From contig NZ_CP020700.1 in NCBI RefSeq assembly GCF_003932715.1, positions 7,648,501-7,712,500 on the forward strand: DNA of 64,000 bases, in the 5' to 3' direction. Every line of letters begins with the position of its first letter. Within the stretch, counting starts at the first letter, position 1. Both the position numbers and the translations under genes were made by a program. The notes beneath the pieces were generated by a model. That model saw only the letters and a program-made list of their open reading frames with translations. It did not search any database and had not been told where the DNA came from. This stretch comes from Streptomyces tsukubensis (GTDB lineage: Bacteria; Actinomycetota; Actinomycetes; Streptomycetales; Streptomycetaceae). Of the stretch, positions 46,601 through 54,751 are shown one piece after another.

Positions 46601-47281
46601 TCCGTCCGCCGCCGCGCGGGCGATCGTGTCCCGCATGTACGCCTCACGCGCCAGGTCCACGGCGGACACCCCGGCGGACGATTCGGCGTCCCGACGCAGT
46701 GCCCAGCCGACGCTCAGCGCGGCCCGGCGCAGCAACTCGGGAGCAGAGCCCGGGGCCCGTACCTCCACACTGCGGTCCCACAGGTCGTCCCCGGCACGGC
46801 CGGTCCCGGCTGCGGTGAGCGCCTGCGCGAAGGAGGTGGGTGCGGGTCCGGCGCCCTCCTCGCGGGAATCCCCGGCCTCGGGGGAGGCCGCGCCGTCCCA
46901 GCGCGCGTCGCCCATCGGCAGATCGCAGCACACGACCTCCGCGCCCCGCTCCCGCGCCCAGCGGACCGCGGCGAGTTCGGGGGAGAAGTCGGCGAACGGG
47001 TAGAAACCGAGCCGCCCGTCCTGCCCGGCGCCCGCGAGCGCGACCGGCGCGACCGTACCGGGCGCGCCGAGGTGGGCGAGCCACGGCTGGAAGTCGGCGG
47101 GCAGCTCCACGCACACCACATCGGCGCCGGCCGCGTCCAGGAGCGCGGGCACGGCCGCGGCGAGCGCGGGGCTGTGGTGCCGTACGCCCAGTAGGTACGG
47201 CACCGTGGAGCCGGCGAGAGCGTCGAGCGCCGCCCGCGGATCCTGGACGGCTGTCACCTTCGAGTCCTGGGCGCGTGTCAC
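43649..47281 (-). CDS. DUF5682-VWA fusion protein (YehM plus YehP equivalent)
   Basis: 1210 aa from GTG 47281, which overlaps the MoxR stop. Residues about 1-790 are DUF5682: LLGVRHHSPALAAAV is its hallmark, and CVELPADFQ and GAFHAPAL also fit. Residues about 980-1210 are a von Willebrand A domain with a complete MIDAS: Asp1051, Ser1053 and Ser1055 (VDVSGSM), the Thr in GGGTHIAAG and Asp in VVVSDFEEG. In E. coli these two are separate proteins, so the single frame here is a fusion. VWA proteins work with MoxR ATPases as chaperone-like remodelling pairs. Confidence 0.88.
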   Translation of the reverse strand: MTRAQDSKVTAVQDPRAALDALAGSTVPYLLGVRHHSPALAAAVPALLDAAGADVVCVELPADFQPWLAHLGAPGTVAPVALAGAGQDGRLGFYPFADFSPELAAVRWARERGAEVVCCDLPMGDARWDGAASPEAGDSREEGAGPAPTSFAQALTAAGTGRAGDDLWDRSVEVRAPGSAPELLRRAALSVGWALRRDAESSAGVSAVDLAREAYMRDTIARAAADGRRVAAVIGAFHAPALADTTAGREQPPADGTAAQGAPTADGAAARSAASTGAVLPGDPSPVVTSLVPYAFDLLDSRSGYPAGIRDPRWQQAVFGAGGDPELLHDAAAGAITRVCRELRAAGHTAGTGEARETLRVACDLARLRGLPAPGRGEILEAVTVVLGQGEPLGRGRALARALEVVLVGTERGRVAPGTPRSGLGPSVEAELTALRLPGPDEPAPRELRLDPLRSALDNRREILLRRLEVCGVGYGEPVAVAGTGDAAALSSRWRLSWAPAVPVRLDLAGVRGVTAALAAEGTLRETFRRESADGGPTCALVLTGLRDAARCDLPALVAQRLAEAAEVLPASATIPEILTGLDLLEALRRGHLPGTTPAGRQAAGSLAADLLESAVRSLPGLAGSDDPEEAAALVALAARAGELRLGLRMDQALADLVDSASPLVQGAALACRVLFDLEDAETLGARAAGWIDTAGGPDARRALARRLAGLLTGAAPLLQSAPAALDPLLDRIESLDDRGFLDRLPALRGGFDTLTPAGRDRLLHTVTERLGNRLDLSLGASPQLLALWTAADEVGRAAVASLRPTPLPHQPTEAPAGPTPAAIPRGSVADTPHGGVPRLSATDRWRLLLGREHDRLPADARRYAHALDELYGAGRGEGSADLGRDDGRGGGQDASFPTAREWAEELQALFGAEVREEVLARAADQGRRDVLAELDPEAVRPSVDLLTSVLTLAGGMPEQQLARLRPLVRRLVDELAKELATRMRPALTGLATPRPTRRPGGRIDLPRTLRANLVHARRRPDGGVLVVPERPVFSTRSRKEADWRLILVVDVSGSMEASVIWSALTAAVLGGVPTLSTHFLAFSTDVIDLTDRVDDPLSLLLEVRVGGGTHIAAGLAHARSLVTVPSRTLVVVVSDFEEGYPLGGLLGEVRALASSGVHLLGCAALDDGGSPRYSVPIAQQLVAAGMPVAALSPLALARWVGDRLRGESR

Positions 47282-48438
47282 CGAAGGTTCTCCCGCAGAT
47301 CCCACAGACGGCGCCAGGTCGGAGAGCCGTCCTCCGCGCGGCGGCGCACGGGGCCGTCCCAGTAGCCCAGCAGGCGCGCGTGGTCACCGGGATCGTCCTT
47401 GCGGACCACGCCCAGGAGATGACCGGGGACCAGGTCGAGGGAGTCCCCGGCGGGCAGATAGGCGGCGGCCACTCCGAGGGAGACGGCGACCTGCACCGCC
47501 TCCGCGGTGGACATCACCGTGCCGGGGCGCTCCACGTCCCAGCCCTCGGCCGAACGCCCGGCCCGCAGGTCCCGGAAGACGGTCACCAGGACGTCGAGCA
47601 CCGAGTCGTCGACGCCGAAGGCCGCGCCCGCCCGCTCGACGCCCGCGACGGCCTGCCGCTTGACGAGCGCGGTCTCGGCCTCGACGTCCGCAATCGGGTG
47701 CACGGTCTCGAAGTTGAAGCGGCGCTTGAGCGCGGCGGACATCTCCGACACACCGCGGTCGCGGAGGTTGGCGGTGGCGATGACGGTGAACCCGGGAGCT
47801 GCGGCCACCTGCGCCCCGGCCGTACCGGACAGTTCGGGCACGCTCATCCGGCGGTCGGAGAGGATCGACACGAGCGCGTCCTGCACCTCGGGCAGGCAGC
47901 GGGTGATCTCCTCGACGCGCGCCACCCGTCCGGAGCGCATCGCGCTGAGGACCGGTGAGTCCACCAGGGCCTGGGGGGTGGGTCCCTGGGCCAGGAGCAG
48001 GGCGTAGTTCCAGCCGTAGCGCAGGGCGTCCTCGGTGGTGCCCGCGGTGCCCTGCACGGTCAGTGCGCTGGTGCCGCAGACGGCCGCCGACAACAGCTCC
48101 GACAGCATCGACTTGGCCGTACCCGGCTCACCCACCAGCAGCAGGCCGCGTTCCCCGGCGAGCGTGACCACGCACCGTTCCACCAGGGCGCGTTCGCCGA
48201 CGAACTTCGGGGCTATGACGAGCCGGCGGGGCAGCGTCCCGTGGGGCTCGGACAGTTCGAGTGGTTCGCCGGCGCTGCCGCAGACGAAGGTGATGACGGA
48301 GCGGGGCGTCAGCCGCCAGCCGGGCGGACGCGGGCCTTCGTCATGGGCGGCGAGGAAGGCGAGTTCAGTGATGTGACGCTCTTCGGCGGGCAGGGTCTGC
48401 CGGGGCGGAAGTGCCGTCGCCGTGTCGGTAGGGGGCAT
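47278..48438 (-). CDS. MoxR-type AAA+ ATPase (YehL-like)
   Basis: 386 aa from ATG 48438 (AAGGAC upstream). Walker A is GEPGTAKS (residues 103-110) and the Walker B position reads ARVEEITR (Glu177-Glu178), where canonical MoxR has DE; sensor 1 is TANLRD. MoxR ATPases load or activate VWA-domain partners, encoded by the next gene. It begins 140 bp after the big upstream gene, with a hairpin in the gap. Confidence 0.88.
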   Translation of the reverse strand: MPPTDTATALPPRQTLPAEERHITELAFLAAHDEGPRPPGWRLTPRSVITFVCGSAGEPLELSEPHGTLPRRLVIAPKFVGERALVERCVVTLAGERGLLLVGEPGTAKSMLSELLSAAVCGTSALTVQGTAGTTEDALRYGWNYALLLAQGPTPQALVDSPVLSAMRSGRVARVEEITRCLPEVQDALVSILSDRRMSVPELSGTAGAQVAAAPGFTVIATANLRDRGVSEMSAALKRRFNFETVHPIADVEAETALVKRQAVAGVERAGAAFGVDDSVLDVLVTVFRDLRAGRSAEGWDVERPGTVMSTAEAVQVAVSLGVAAAYLPAGDSLDLVPGHLLGVVRKDDPGDHARLLGYWDGPVRRRAEDGSPTWRRLWDLRENLR

Positions 48439-48515
48439 GGGTGTCCTTGCCGGGTAGGTCTGGTCGGTATCGGGAATCCGGTGATCGTCGACGAGCGGGG
48501 GAGCCGGGCCGGGCA

Positions 48516-48541
48516 GGGGCACCGGTGGTGTCCGGTGCCCC
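48516..48541. terminator. hairpin inside the operon, possible attenuator
   Basis: Perfect 10-bp stem GGGGCACCGG/CCGGTGCCCC with a 6-nt loop and a C-run, in the 140-bp gap between the 1633-aa gene and the MoxR gene on the same strand. It could reduce expression of the MoxR-VWA-SWIM half. Confidence 0.55.
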
Positions 48542-48578
48542 CCCCGCGATATCCGCCGACGGTGGCGCTTCGGGTCGG

Positions 48579-51500
48579 TCAGCGGCGGCGGCCCCGTCGC
48601 ACCTTCAGCTCTTCGAACCGGGGCCGGTCGCCGTCGAGGACCCGCTGCCAGACCCTGCGATACAGATCGGCGACCGGTTCCGCCGGCACGATCACGCCGA
48701 ACGAGGAGTTCTCGCCGTGGACCATGTCGAACAGAGGCAGCTTCCAGCGCTCCAGCGGGACCCGGGGCGCCGGCTGTTCGGCCCAGCTGCCGGGCAGGAA
48801 GAGGGAGCGGCCCGCCCTGGTCCGCGTGGCTCGGACCACCAGATCGGTGGCGGCCAGTTCGGCACGGGCCGCCTTGAGGCGGGCCGGCTTCCAGCCCGTC
48901 CACCGGGCCGTGGACCGGTCGGTCGGGTCGGGCATGGCGAGCAGCATCAGATACAGCGTGGCCGCGTCCTCACCGAGGCCGTACTCCTTCGCCGCCGCGG
49001 CGACCAGGTCGGGCACGGAGCGGCCCGGGTCCTGCGGCCACCAGGTGCCTGCCTGGTCGCGGTCGCCCGCTATCGGCTCCCCGGGGTCGGCCAGCAGGGC
49101 CGCGAAACGGGGGTCGCGCACCAGCCGCAGGGCGACCTCCGCCGGGTACGGGTGCTCGTCGACGCGAGTGGCGGGCAGATGGGGGTCCTGGCCTGCCTCG
49201 TCGAGGAGGTCGACGCGGATGCCCGGGGCGGGCTGGTTGTCGTAGGTGGAGAGGACGACGGCGCCGTAGCGCTCGAATCCCGGGCCGGTCTCGGTGGGCG
49301 CACCCGCCGCCTTCCGGAACTCGGGAAGGCTGATGTAGCGGCCGAGGTCGAGCATGAGGCCGGGGCCCGCCAGCCGGGCACGTACGGCGGTGATCGCGGG
49401 CGGCAGGGCGGCGCGGATCGGGTCGCCCGCGGGCAGCCGGTGGGCCAGCCAGGCCGTCAGGGCCACCGTCCCGACCAGGGTCGCCGCGGTGAACCCGGGC
49501 CCGTCGTCGCCTTCGGGCCGCACCCGGTCGCCCTTGACCTCCCAGCGGAGATCCCGGCTCAGCTGCGGGGACGCTGCCGGGTCCAGCAGCGCGGGCAGGG
49601 CTTCCCGTACGGTCCACGCCGAGTGCTTGAGGGCGCGGACGGCGTCCCCGAGCAACTCCTCGGGCACGGCGGGACGCCTGCCGATCCTGGCATTCCAGAC
49701 GGCGGCACCCGCGGCCACGTCCGGGCCCTCGGTCCACAGCCGCACCGGATCGGAAGGCAGCAGGGCGCCCACGACCGCGGCGCGCACGGCGCCGTCGATG
49801 CCGCGCAGTTCGTCCTTGGCGACCGCCGCGGGAGCGGCCTTCACCCCGATGGCGTTGCGGGCCTCGGTGGTGAGGAAGGTCCGCTCGTAGACGTCGATTC
49901 CCGGCAGCCCGGCGACGACGAGCCGGGCCGCCGTCTCGGTGATGCCGGTCAGCCGGGCGAACTCCTCGGCGGCCGCGGGGAACCACGGCGCGGGACCGCG
50001 CGCGGCGAACTCGGCCAGGAACTCCCGGAGCCGGAAACCGTGTTCGCCCTCGTCGATCGGTTCGCAGGACAGCACCTGGTAGGGCTCCGGTACGGAGAAC
50101 AGGCCCGCGGGGTCGTGGCAGAGGCCGGTGAAGTCGCAGCCGTCGTCGTTCAGCGACCCGTGCCTGGTGACCGCGAGGAAGGCGCCGCCCGCCAGCGGCA
50201 GCAGGCCGTTCCAGGAGCCCTCCCGCCCGTCGCCCGAGGCGATACGGAGCCGGTGCGCGTCCAGATGCAGGGACACCTTGCGCCAGCGGCCGGACTCCCC
50301 CGCCCCGCCCATACCCAGCCGGTCGAATCCGGCCAGGAGGTGCCGCAGTGCCTCGCGGTGCTCCTCGGTGGTGGTGCCGGCGGCGGCCCGGAAGGCGAGA
50401 GCCGGCATCCGGGCGATCAGGGGAAGCAGCTCCGGCTGTCCGGTGGGCACTTCCTGACCGTCGAGGTGCAGCCGTCCGGCGGCCCGGTCCGGCTCGGTGT
50501 CGGTGGCCTCGGCGGCACGGGTCAGCAGGCGCAGGGCACGGAAGACGGTGTCGGACTGGTCGCCGCGGCTCCACCAGTAGCCGCTCGACGCGCCGATACC
50601 GTTGATCGCCTCGCGCAGCAGCTCGTCCACCGGACCGGCCGGGCCCTCGTCCTCCGGGACGCCCTCCAGGGCCCGGGTCAGCCGGGTCGCGGCCGCGTCC
50701 AGTACGCCCTGCTGGGCCGCCGCGTAGCGCACGACTCCCGCGATGCCCTTCAGCAGGGCGGGGTCGGTGACGGGCAGCAGGGTACGGATCGCGCCGTGCA
50801 GGGCCTCGGCGTCCTGGTCGCCGGCGGCCGCCAGCAGGGCGGCGGCGGTGTCGCGGTCGATGCGCCGCAGTCCTGCCGAGCCCTCCGGGTCACGCGGGGT
50901 CAGACACTCCCAGTACTGCACCGGCGGCAGCAGCAGGGTGCCCTCGCCGAAGGAGCCCGCCGTACGGTCGGTCTTCCCCCAGGCGGTGACGACACCCTCC
51001 GCGTCCACGAGGTCGAGCTGCCAGCCGTTGCGCACGACCGCGGTGGGCCGCTCGGCGCCGGGGAACATCACCAGGGTGTACGGCAGGCCGGCGTCGGCCG
51101 GGAGCGTGAGGGTGTGCCCGGCGAGGTCCTCGACCCGCGTGGAACCGTCGGGGAGCTTCACCCTGCGCAGGCCGACGAGCCCGTGCACGGGTGCGCAGGC
51201 GGGGGCGGCACCGGCCGTGGGGGAGGGGCGCAGCCGGCCGCCCGCGAAGCTGCTGCCCTCGGGGGCGTTCCGCAGCGCGTCGGCGAGGAAGGCGGGCCGG
51301 CTCATGCGGCCACGGGCGCCGGTGGCCGGGTCGTACTCGTACCAGCCGTGCGCCGCGCGGTCCTCGGAGTCCGCGTGCCACACCCAGTAGGAGGAGCCGT
51401 CGAAGAGCAGTCGGCTCTCCTCGGGCACGGTGGTGTCGCCCGCGTGCACGACACCTCCGCCGGTGGTCCGGCCGCCGCCGGGCAACGGCAGGGTGATCGG

Positions 51501-53480
51501 GAAGTCGCCCTTGTACCAGTCCATTTCGGTGCCGCGAGTGGAGCGCGGGCCCTCCAGCGTCTCGACGCGGTCGGCCCTGCTGTGCCAGTAGCCCCGCAGC
51601 CCGCCGTTGCTGCTGCTCCAGTAGACGAGGAGTTCGCCGTCGACGTGGTGGAAGCCCGGGTCGCCACGGCGCTCGCCCGTGGGAATGCGCAGGTCGTGGG
51701 TGAGGAGGGTGCCCTCGGCGCCGATCACCCGGGCCTGGGCCGTACCGGCGACCACGAGGTGGGGCCAGGCGTCGGCGACGATCAGATCCTCGACATCGGA
51801 CTTCGGTACGAGGCCGGCCACCGCCTCCTCCCAGGCGGGCCAGCCGAGCTCGTCGAAGAGACCGGCCCGCAGGGTGCGTACCAGCACGGGCGCGAGGTCG
51901 GTGGCGACGGCCTCGCGCACCTCGTCCTCGGCGAGCGCCAGCGCCTCGGAGGGCAGCCACTTCAGCCGGCCCAGCGCGTCGGGCAACTGGGGCAGACCGG
52001 CCACGGTGAAGCGCTGGACGGCCGCCGCGACCCACCGGGCCAGCAGCGGGCGGCCGCCCGGGGACGCGGCCAGCAGGCGGATGGCCCGCAGCGCCGGGTC
52101 GTGGTTGCCGAACTGATCGGCGCCCTTCAGGAAGGCGCTGTGGAACCGGGCATCGGCACCCAGCAACAGCAGGTCCCGGTGTCCCTCGCCCTGCGCCCAC
52201 TGGGCCAGCGGCAGCGCGTCGTCGCCCTCGGGGGCGGCCACCGGGACGTCCAGGGACAGCAGCAGGTCGATCAGGTCGATGTCGTGCGTGACCCGCAACG
52301 CGGCACCGGGAGCGCGGAGTTCGGCCCGCAGACAGTCCACGGCCCGCTCCACCAGCGGATACAGCTCGGGCATCCGGGTCGAGCCACGCCAGGAGCGCGC
52401 CCGCTCGCGGAAGGTGAGGAAGCGTCCCAGCCAGCCCGCCGTGCCGTCCCTGGGCCGCTCCTCCTCGGGCAGCGAGGTGTCCCACAGGCCCGCGACGGCG
52501 CCGGAGTCCTCCAGCACCTTGAGCCAGAGCGCGGGCATCTCGTCGTCGTAGCCCGCCGGAACCATGTCCAGCAGGGTGCCGCGGACCCGCCGGTCCCGGG
52601 TGGCCAGCGCCACCAGCGCGGCCCGGTGGCCCTTCCACCAGCCGGCCGCGGCCCGCAGGGTGGCCGGCAGACCGATAAGCTCGGAGAGGTACTCCTGCTC
52701 GGCGAGTTCGGCGTCCCGGTCGGCGGCGCGGGCCAGCTTGCGCAGGTCGCCCGCCATCTGCGCGGACGGCGGGAGCCCGCCCGCGGTGCGGCGCAGACAG
52801 AGCCGGGTGAAGCGCCGCAGCGCCTCCTCGGCCGGAACCCGGGCGGCCAGCTCCCTGCCGTAGGCGGACAGCACCTTCACCGGCAGCGCGCCCGCCAGGG
52901 CGAATTCGAGGAACACCGCGTCGAGGCGGTCCTCCTCGATGACCAGCCCGTGCTCCGACTCGGCCTTGCGGGCCCGGGTGAACAGCTGCGCCGCGTACGT
53001 GGCGTTCTCCTCGGCCAGGAAGACCCGGCCCGCCTGCTCGTAGAAGGTCGGCAGGAAGTGCGGGACGGAGGCCGCCAGCCGCGCGCCGATCTCCGCATAG
53101 GCGTCCATGGCGGCCTTGGGCCGGGACCGCACCTGCCGGGCCGCCCGCTCCAGGTCCGGTACGACACCGAGCGCGTGGTGCCCGTCCGCGGGGTGGTTCA
53201 CCAGCACCCACTCCGGGAAGCCCAGCGACTGGCGCAGCCCCAGACCCACCACGGCCGGTTCCCCGTCCCGCTCCAGCCCGAGGTATCCGGCGGCGAGATC
53301 CTCCGCCGCGCCCAGCTCACCGGCGACCAGCCGCACCACCACACGGTCGTCGAGCCCCGGGTGGCGGTAGCTGCGCGCCGTCAGCGGAACAGCCCGCTCG
53401 CCCGCGTCCCCCGTGTCCGGCGGCAGCACCGCGCCCGCCGCGAGCATGTCCTCGTACGACACCTGCGTCCCCCCGCTCAT
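48579..53480 (-). CDS. 1633-aa protein of unknown function in the MoxR/VWA operon
   Basis: ATG 53480 overlaps the upstream DUF4132 stop. The protein is long and without signal or membrane segments; it is mostly alternating hydrophobic/charged sequence that looks like helical repeats, with Trp-rich patches (WWKGHRAAL, YWHSRADRVETL, GWYEYDPATG). I saw no catalytic motif. Its size and place suggest the large scaffold or substrate-facing subunit of the operon's machinery. E. coli YehI (DUF4132 plus WGR, about 1210 aa) is the closest positional counterpart, but here DUF4132 is separate. Confidence 0.7.
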   Translation of the reverse strand: MSGGTQVSYEDMLAAGAVLPPDTGDAGERAVPLTARSYRHPGLDDRVVVRLVAGELGAAEDLAAGYLGLERDGEPAVVGLGLRQSLGFPEWVLVNHPADGHHALGVVPDLERAARQVRSRPKAAMDAYAEIGARLAASVPHFLPTFYEQAGRVFLAEENATYAAQLFTRARKAESEHGLVIEEDRLDAVFLEFALAGALPVKVLSAYGRELAARVPAEEALRRFTRLCLRRTAGGLPPSAQMAGDLRKLARAADRDAELAEQEYLSELIGLPATLRAAAGWWKGHRAALVALATRDRRVRGTLLDMVPAGYDDEMPALWLKVLEDSGAVAGLWDTSLPEEERPRDGTAGWLGRFLTFRERARSWRGSTRMPELYPLVERAVDCLRAELRAPGAALRVTHDIDLIDLLLSLDVPVAAPEGDDALPLAQWAQGEGHRDLLLLGADARFHSAFLKGADQFGNHDPALRAIRLLAASPGGRPLLARWVAAAVQRFTVAGLPQLPDALGRLKWLPSEALALAEDEVREAVATDLAPVLVRTLRAGLFDELGWPAWEEAVAGLVPKSDVEDLIVADAWPHLVVAGTAQARVIGAEGTLLTHDLRIPTGERRGDPGFHHVDGELLVYWSSSNGGLRGYWHSRADRVETLEGPRSTRGTEMDWYKGDFPITLPLPGGGRTTGGGVVHAGDTTVPEESRLLFDGSSYWVWHADSEDRAAHGWYEYDPATGARGRMSRPAFLADALRNAPEGSSFAGGRLRPSPTAGAAPACAPVHGLVGLRRVKLPDGSTRVEDLAGHTLTLPADAGLPYTLVMFPGAERPTAVVRNGWQLDLVDAEGVVTAWGKTDRTAGSFGEGTLLLPPVQYWECLTPRDPEGSAGLRRIDRDTAAALLAAAGDQDAEALHGAIRTLLPVTDPALLKGIAGVVRYAAAQQGVLDAAATRLTRALEGVPEDEGPAGPVDELLREAINGIGASSGYWWSRGDQSDTVFRALRLLTRAAEATDTEPDRAAGRLHLDGQEVPTGQPELLPLIARMPALAFRAAAGTTTEEHREALRHLLAGFDRLGMGGAGESGRWRKVSLHLDAHRLRIASGDGREGSWNGLLPLAGGAFLAVTRHGSLNDDGCDFTGLCHDPAGLFSVPEPYQVLSCEPIDEGEHGFRLREFLAEFAARGPAPWFPAAAEEFARLTGITETAARLVVAGLPGIDVYERTFLTTEARNAIGVKAAPAAVAKDELRGIDGAVRAAVVGALLPSDPVRLWTEGPDVAAGAAVWNARIGRRPAVPEELLGDAVRALKHSAWTVREALPALLDPAASPQLSRDLRWEVKGDRVRPEGDDGPGFTAATLVGTVALTAWLAHRLPAGDPIRAALPPAITAVRARLAGPGLMLDLGRYISLPEFRKAAGAPTETGPGFERYGAVVLSTYDNQPAPGIRVDLLDEAGQDPHLPATRVDEHPYPAEVALRLVRDPRFAALLADPGEPIAGDRDQAGTWWPQDPGRSVPDLVAAAAKEYGLGEDAATLYLMLLAMPDPTDRSTARWTGWKPARLKAARAELAATDLVVRATRTRAGRSLFLPGSWAEQPAPRVPLERWKLPLFDMVHGENSSFGVIVPAEPVADLYRRVWQRVLDGDRPRFEELKVRRGRRR

Positions 53481-54343
53481 GCGTTCTTGCCCTTCTCGAT
53501 GTCGCGCCCGGCGTACAGCGCCGCGGCCATCCGCATCCCCTCGGACCAGGCCACCGGGCCCACCTCGCGCAGCGGCACGGCACGGCCGTTCTGACCGCGC
53601 CAGGTGAGGGCGCCGGTCTCCACCGAGTCCTCCCAGTACGGCTCGCCGATCCACACGGAGGCCTCGACGGTGCGTCCGCCGTCGCTCACCCTCGCCGTGG
53701 AGTAGCCGCCTGTGACGCGGTAGCCCAGGGAGCCGGCGCGGGCGGCGAGGGCGAAGCGCGAGCGGAAGGAGCCGCCGGCGAACTCGCGTATCTCGGTGGC
53801 CTCGGGGTCGAGGTCGCCGGGCCGCTGCCAGGTCGCCCGGTGGATCTGCTCGACGCGCTGGACGACGCCCAGCTCCGCGGCGAACTCCCGGATGTCGTCC
53901 AGGTCGGGCAGCAGGACCGGATGCGGCAGGGTCACCGTGCGCGGGGAGAGGCGGACGGTTTCGCCGTCGAGGTTCACCAACCGCAGTTCGCCGTCCTCGG
54001 TGGCACCCCGCAGGAGACCGACCTCGTCGGGGTCGTCGCCGACCACGGCCAGATCGCGCAGGGCCGACTGCCAGGCCTCGTCCGGCCACACCCGGGCCAG
54101 CAGGCCGGTGGGCACGGGCAGCGACGACACCATCCACGAATCCACCTGCGCCACACACCTCGCGGCGTGCCGATCCAGCCATTCCGCGAACCGCCGCAGC
54201 CGGTCCACCTCGGGGTGGTCCTTGAGGGCCCGCGGCAGGGACTTCAGCTGCCGCCCCGCCGCCCTTCCCGAGGTGGCACGTGCTGCCACCCGTCCTTCCA
54301 CCAGAGTGACTTCGTACCCGTCACCCGCCGACAGCCAGCCCAC
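53477..54343 (-). CDS. DUF4132-domain protein, first gene of the MoxR/VWA operon
   Basis: 288 aa, GTG 54343 with GAGGCGGG upstream. Residues about 30-260 match DUF4132 in outline: KSLPRALKDHPEVDRLRRF at the start, a central DDLDD/LPHPVLLPDLDDIREFA block, and a YRVTGGYSTARVSD-VEASVW strand region. Family function is unknown; it is the C-terminal half of E. coli YehI. Being short and alone, it looks like a split version of that protein. Confidence 0.7.
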   Translation of the reverse strand: MGWLSAGDGYEVTLVEGRVAARATSGRAAGRQLKSLPRALKDHPEVDRLRRFAEWLDRHAARCVAQVDSWMVSSLPVPTGLLARVWPDEAWQSALRDLAVVGDDPDEVGLLRGATEDGELRLVNLDGETVRLSPRTVTLPHPVLLPDLDDIREFAAELGVVQRVEQIHRATWQRPGDLDPEATEIREFAGGSFRSRFALAARAGSLGYRVTGGYSTARVSDGGRTVEASVWIGEPYWEDSVETGALTWRGQNGRAVPLREVGPVAWSEGMRMAAALYAGRDIEKGKNA

Positions 54344-54751
54344 GATTCCCGCCTCACGCGTCAGGACAGCAAGAAGAATGCACAGTTCAGCCGGGAATTG
54401 CCGGCATCAGTGCGACGACAAGCGGAACGTTAGCGGCGATCACTGACAATGGGCCGGGGAAGCTGTGGACGGACCGCCGCAAGCGGCCTGCGAGAGCGGT
54501 CCCGGATGCAGTCCGGAACGCGCTTCACTGCTGATCACCGCCGGTCAATGCCGGACACCGCCGGTGAACGAGGCCGCGGGCCCGTGCCGGGGTACCGGTT
54601 CCGGCCACTCGCCCGGTACGGGCTCCCGCGAGCGGAGGTGCGGACGGCCGGGACGGCGTGGCCCTTTGACAACCGCGGTGCCCGGTGGACATGTGGCTGA
54701 CAGCGCCGCATACGGCGCGGCTCGCCATGTCACCGCAAACCGGGAGCAACC
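54344..54751. promoter_or_regulatory. divergent promoter region, MoxR/VWA operon / acylase
   Basis: 408 bp without a gene. TTGACA at 54666-54671 followed after 17-18 bp by ACATGT is a fair HrdB-type promoter for the acylase. Nothing equally clear faces the operon. Confidence 0.4.

Noticed and set aside
48441..53594. 1717-codon open frame on the plus strand
   Set aside because: Antisense of the 1633-aa gene; Gln/Gly/Arg-rich without any domain, no ribosome-binding site.
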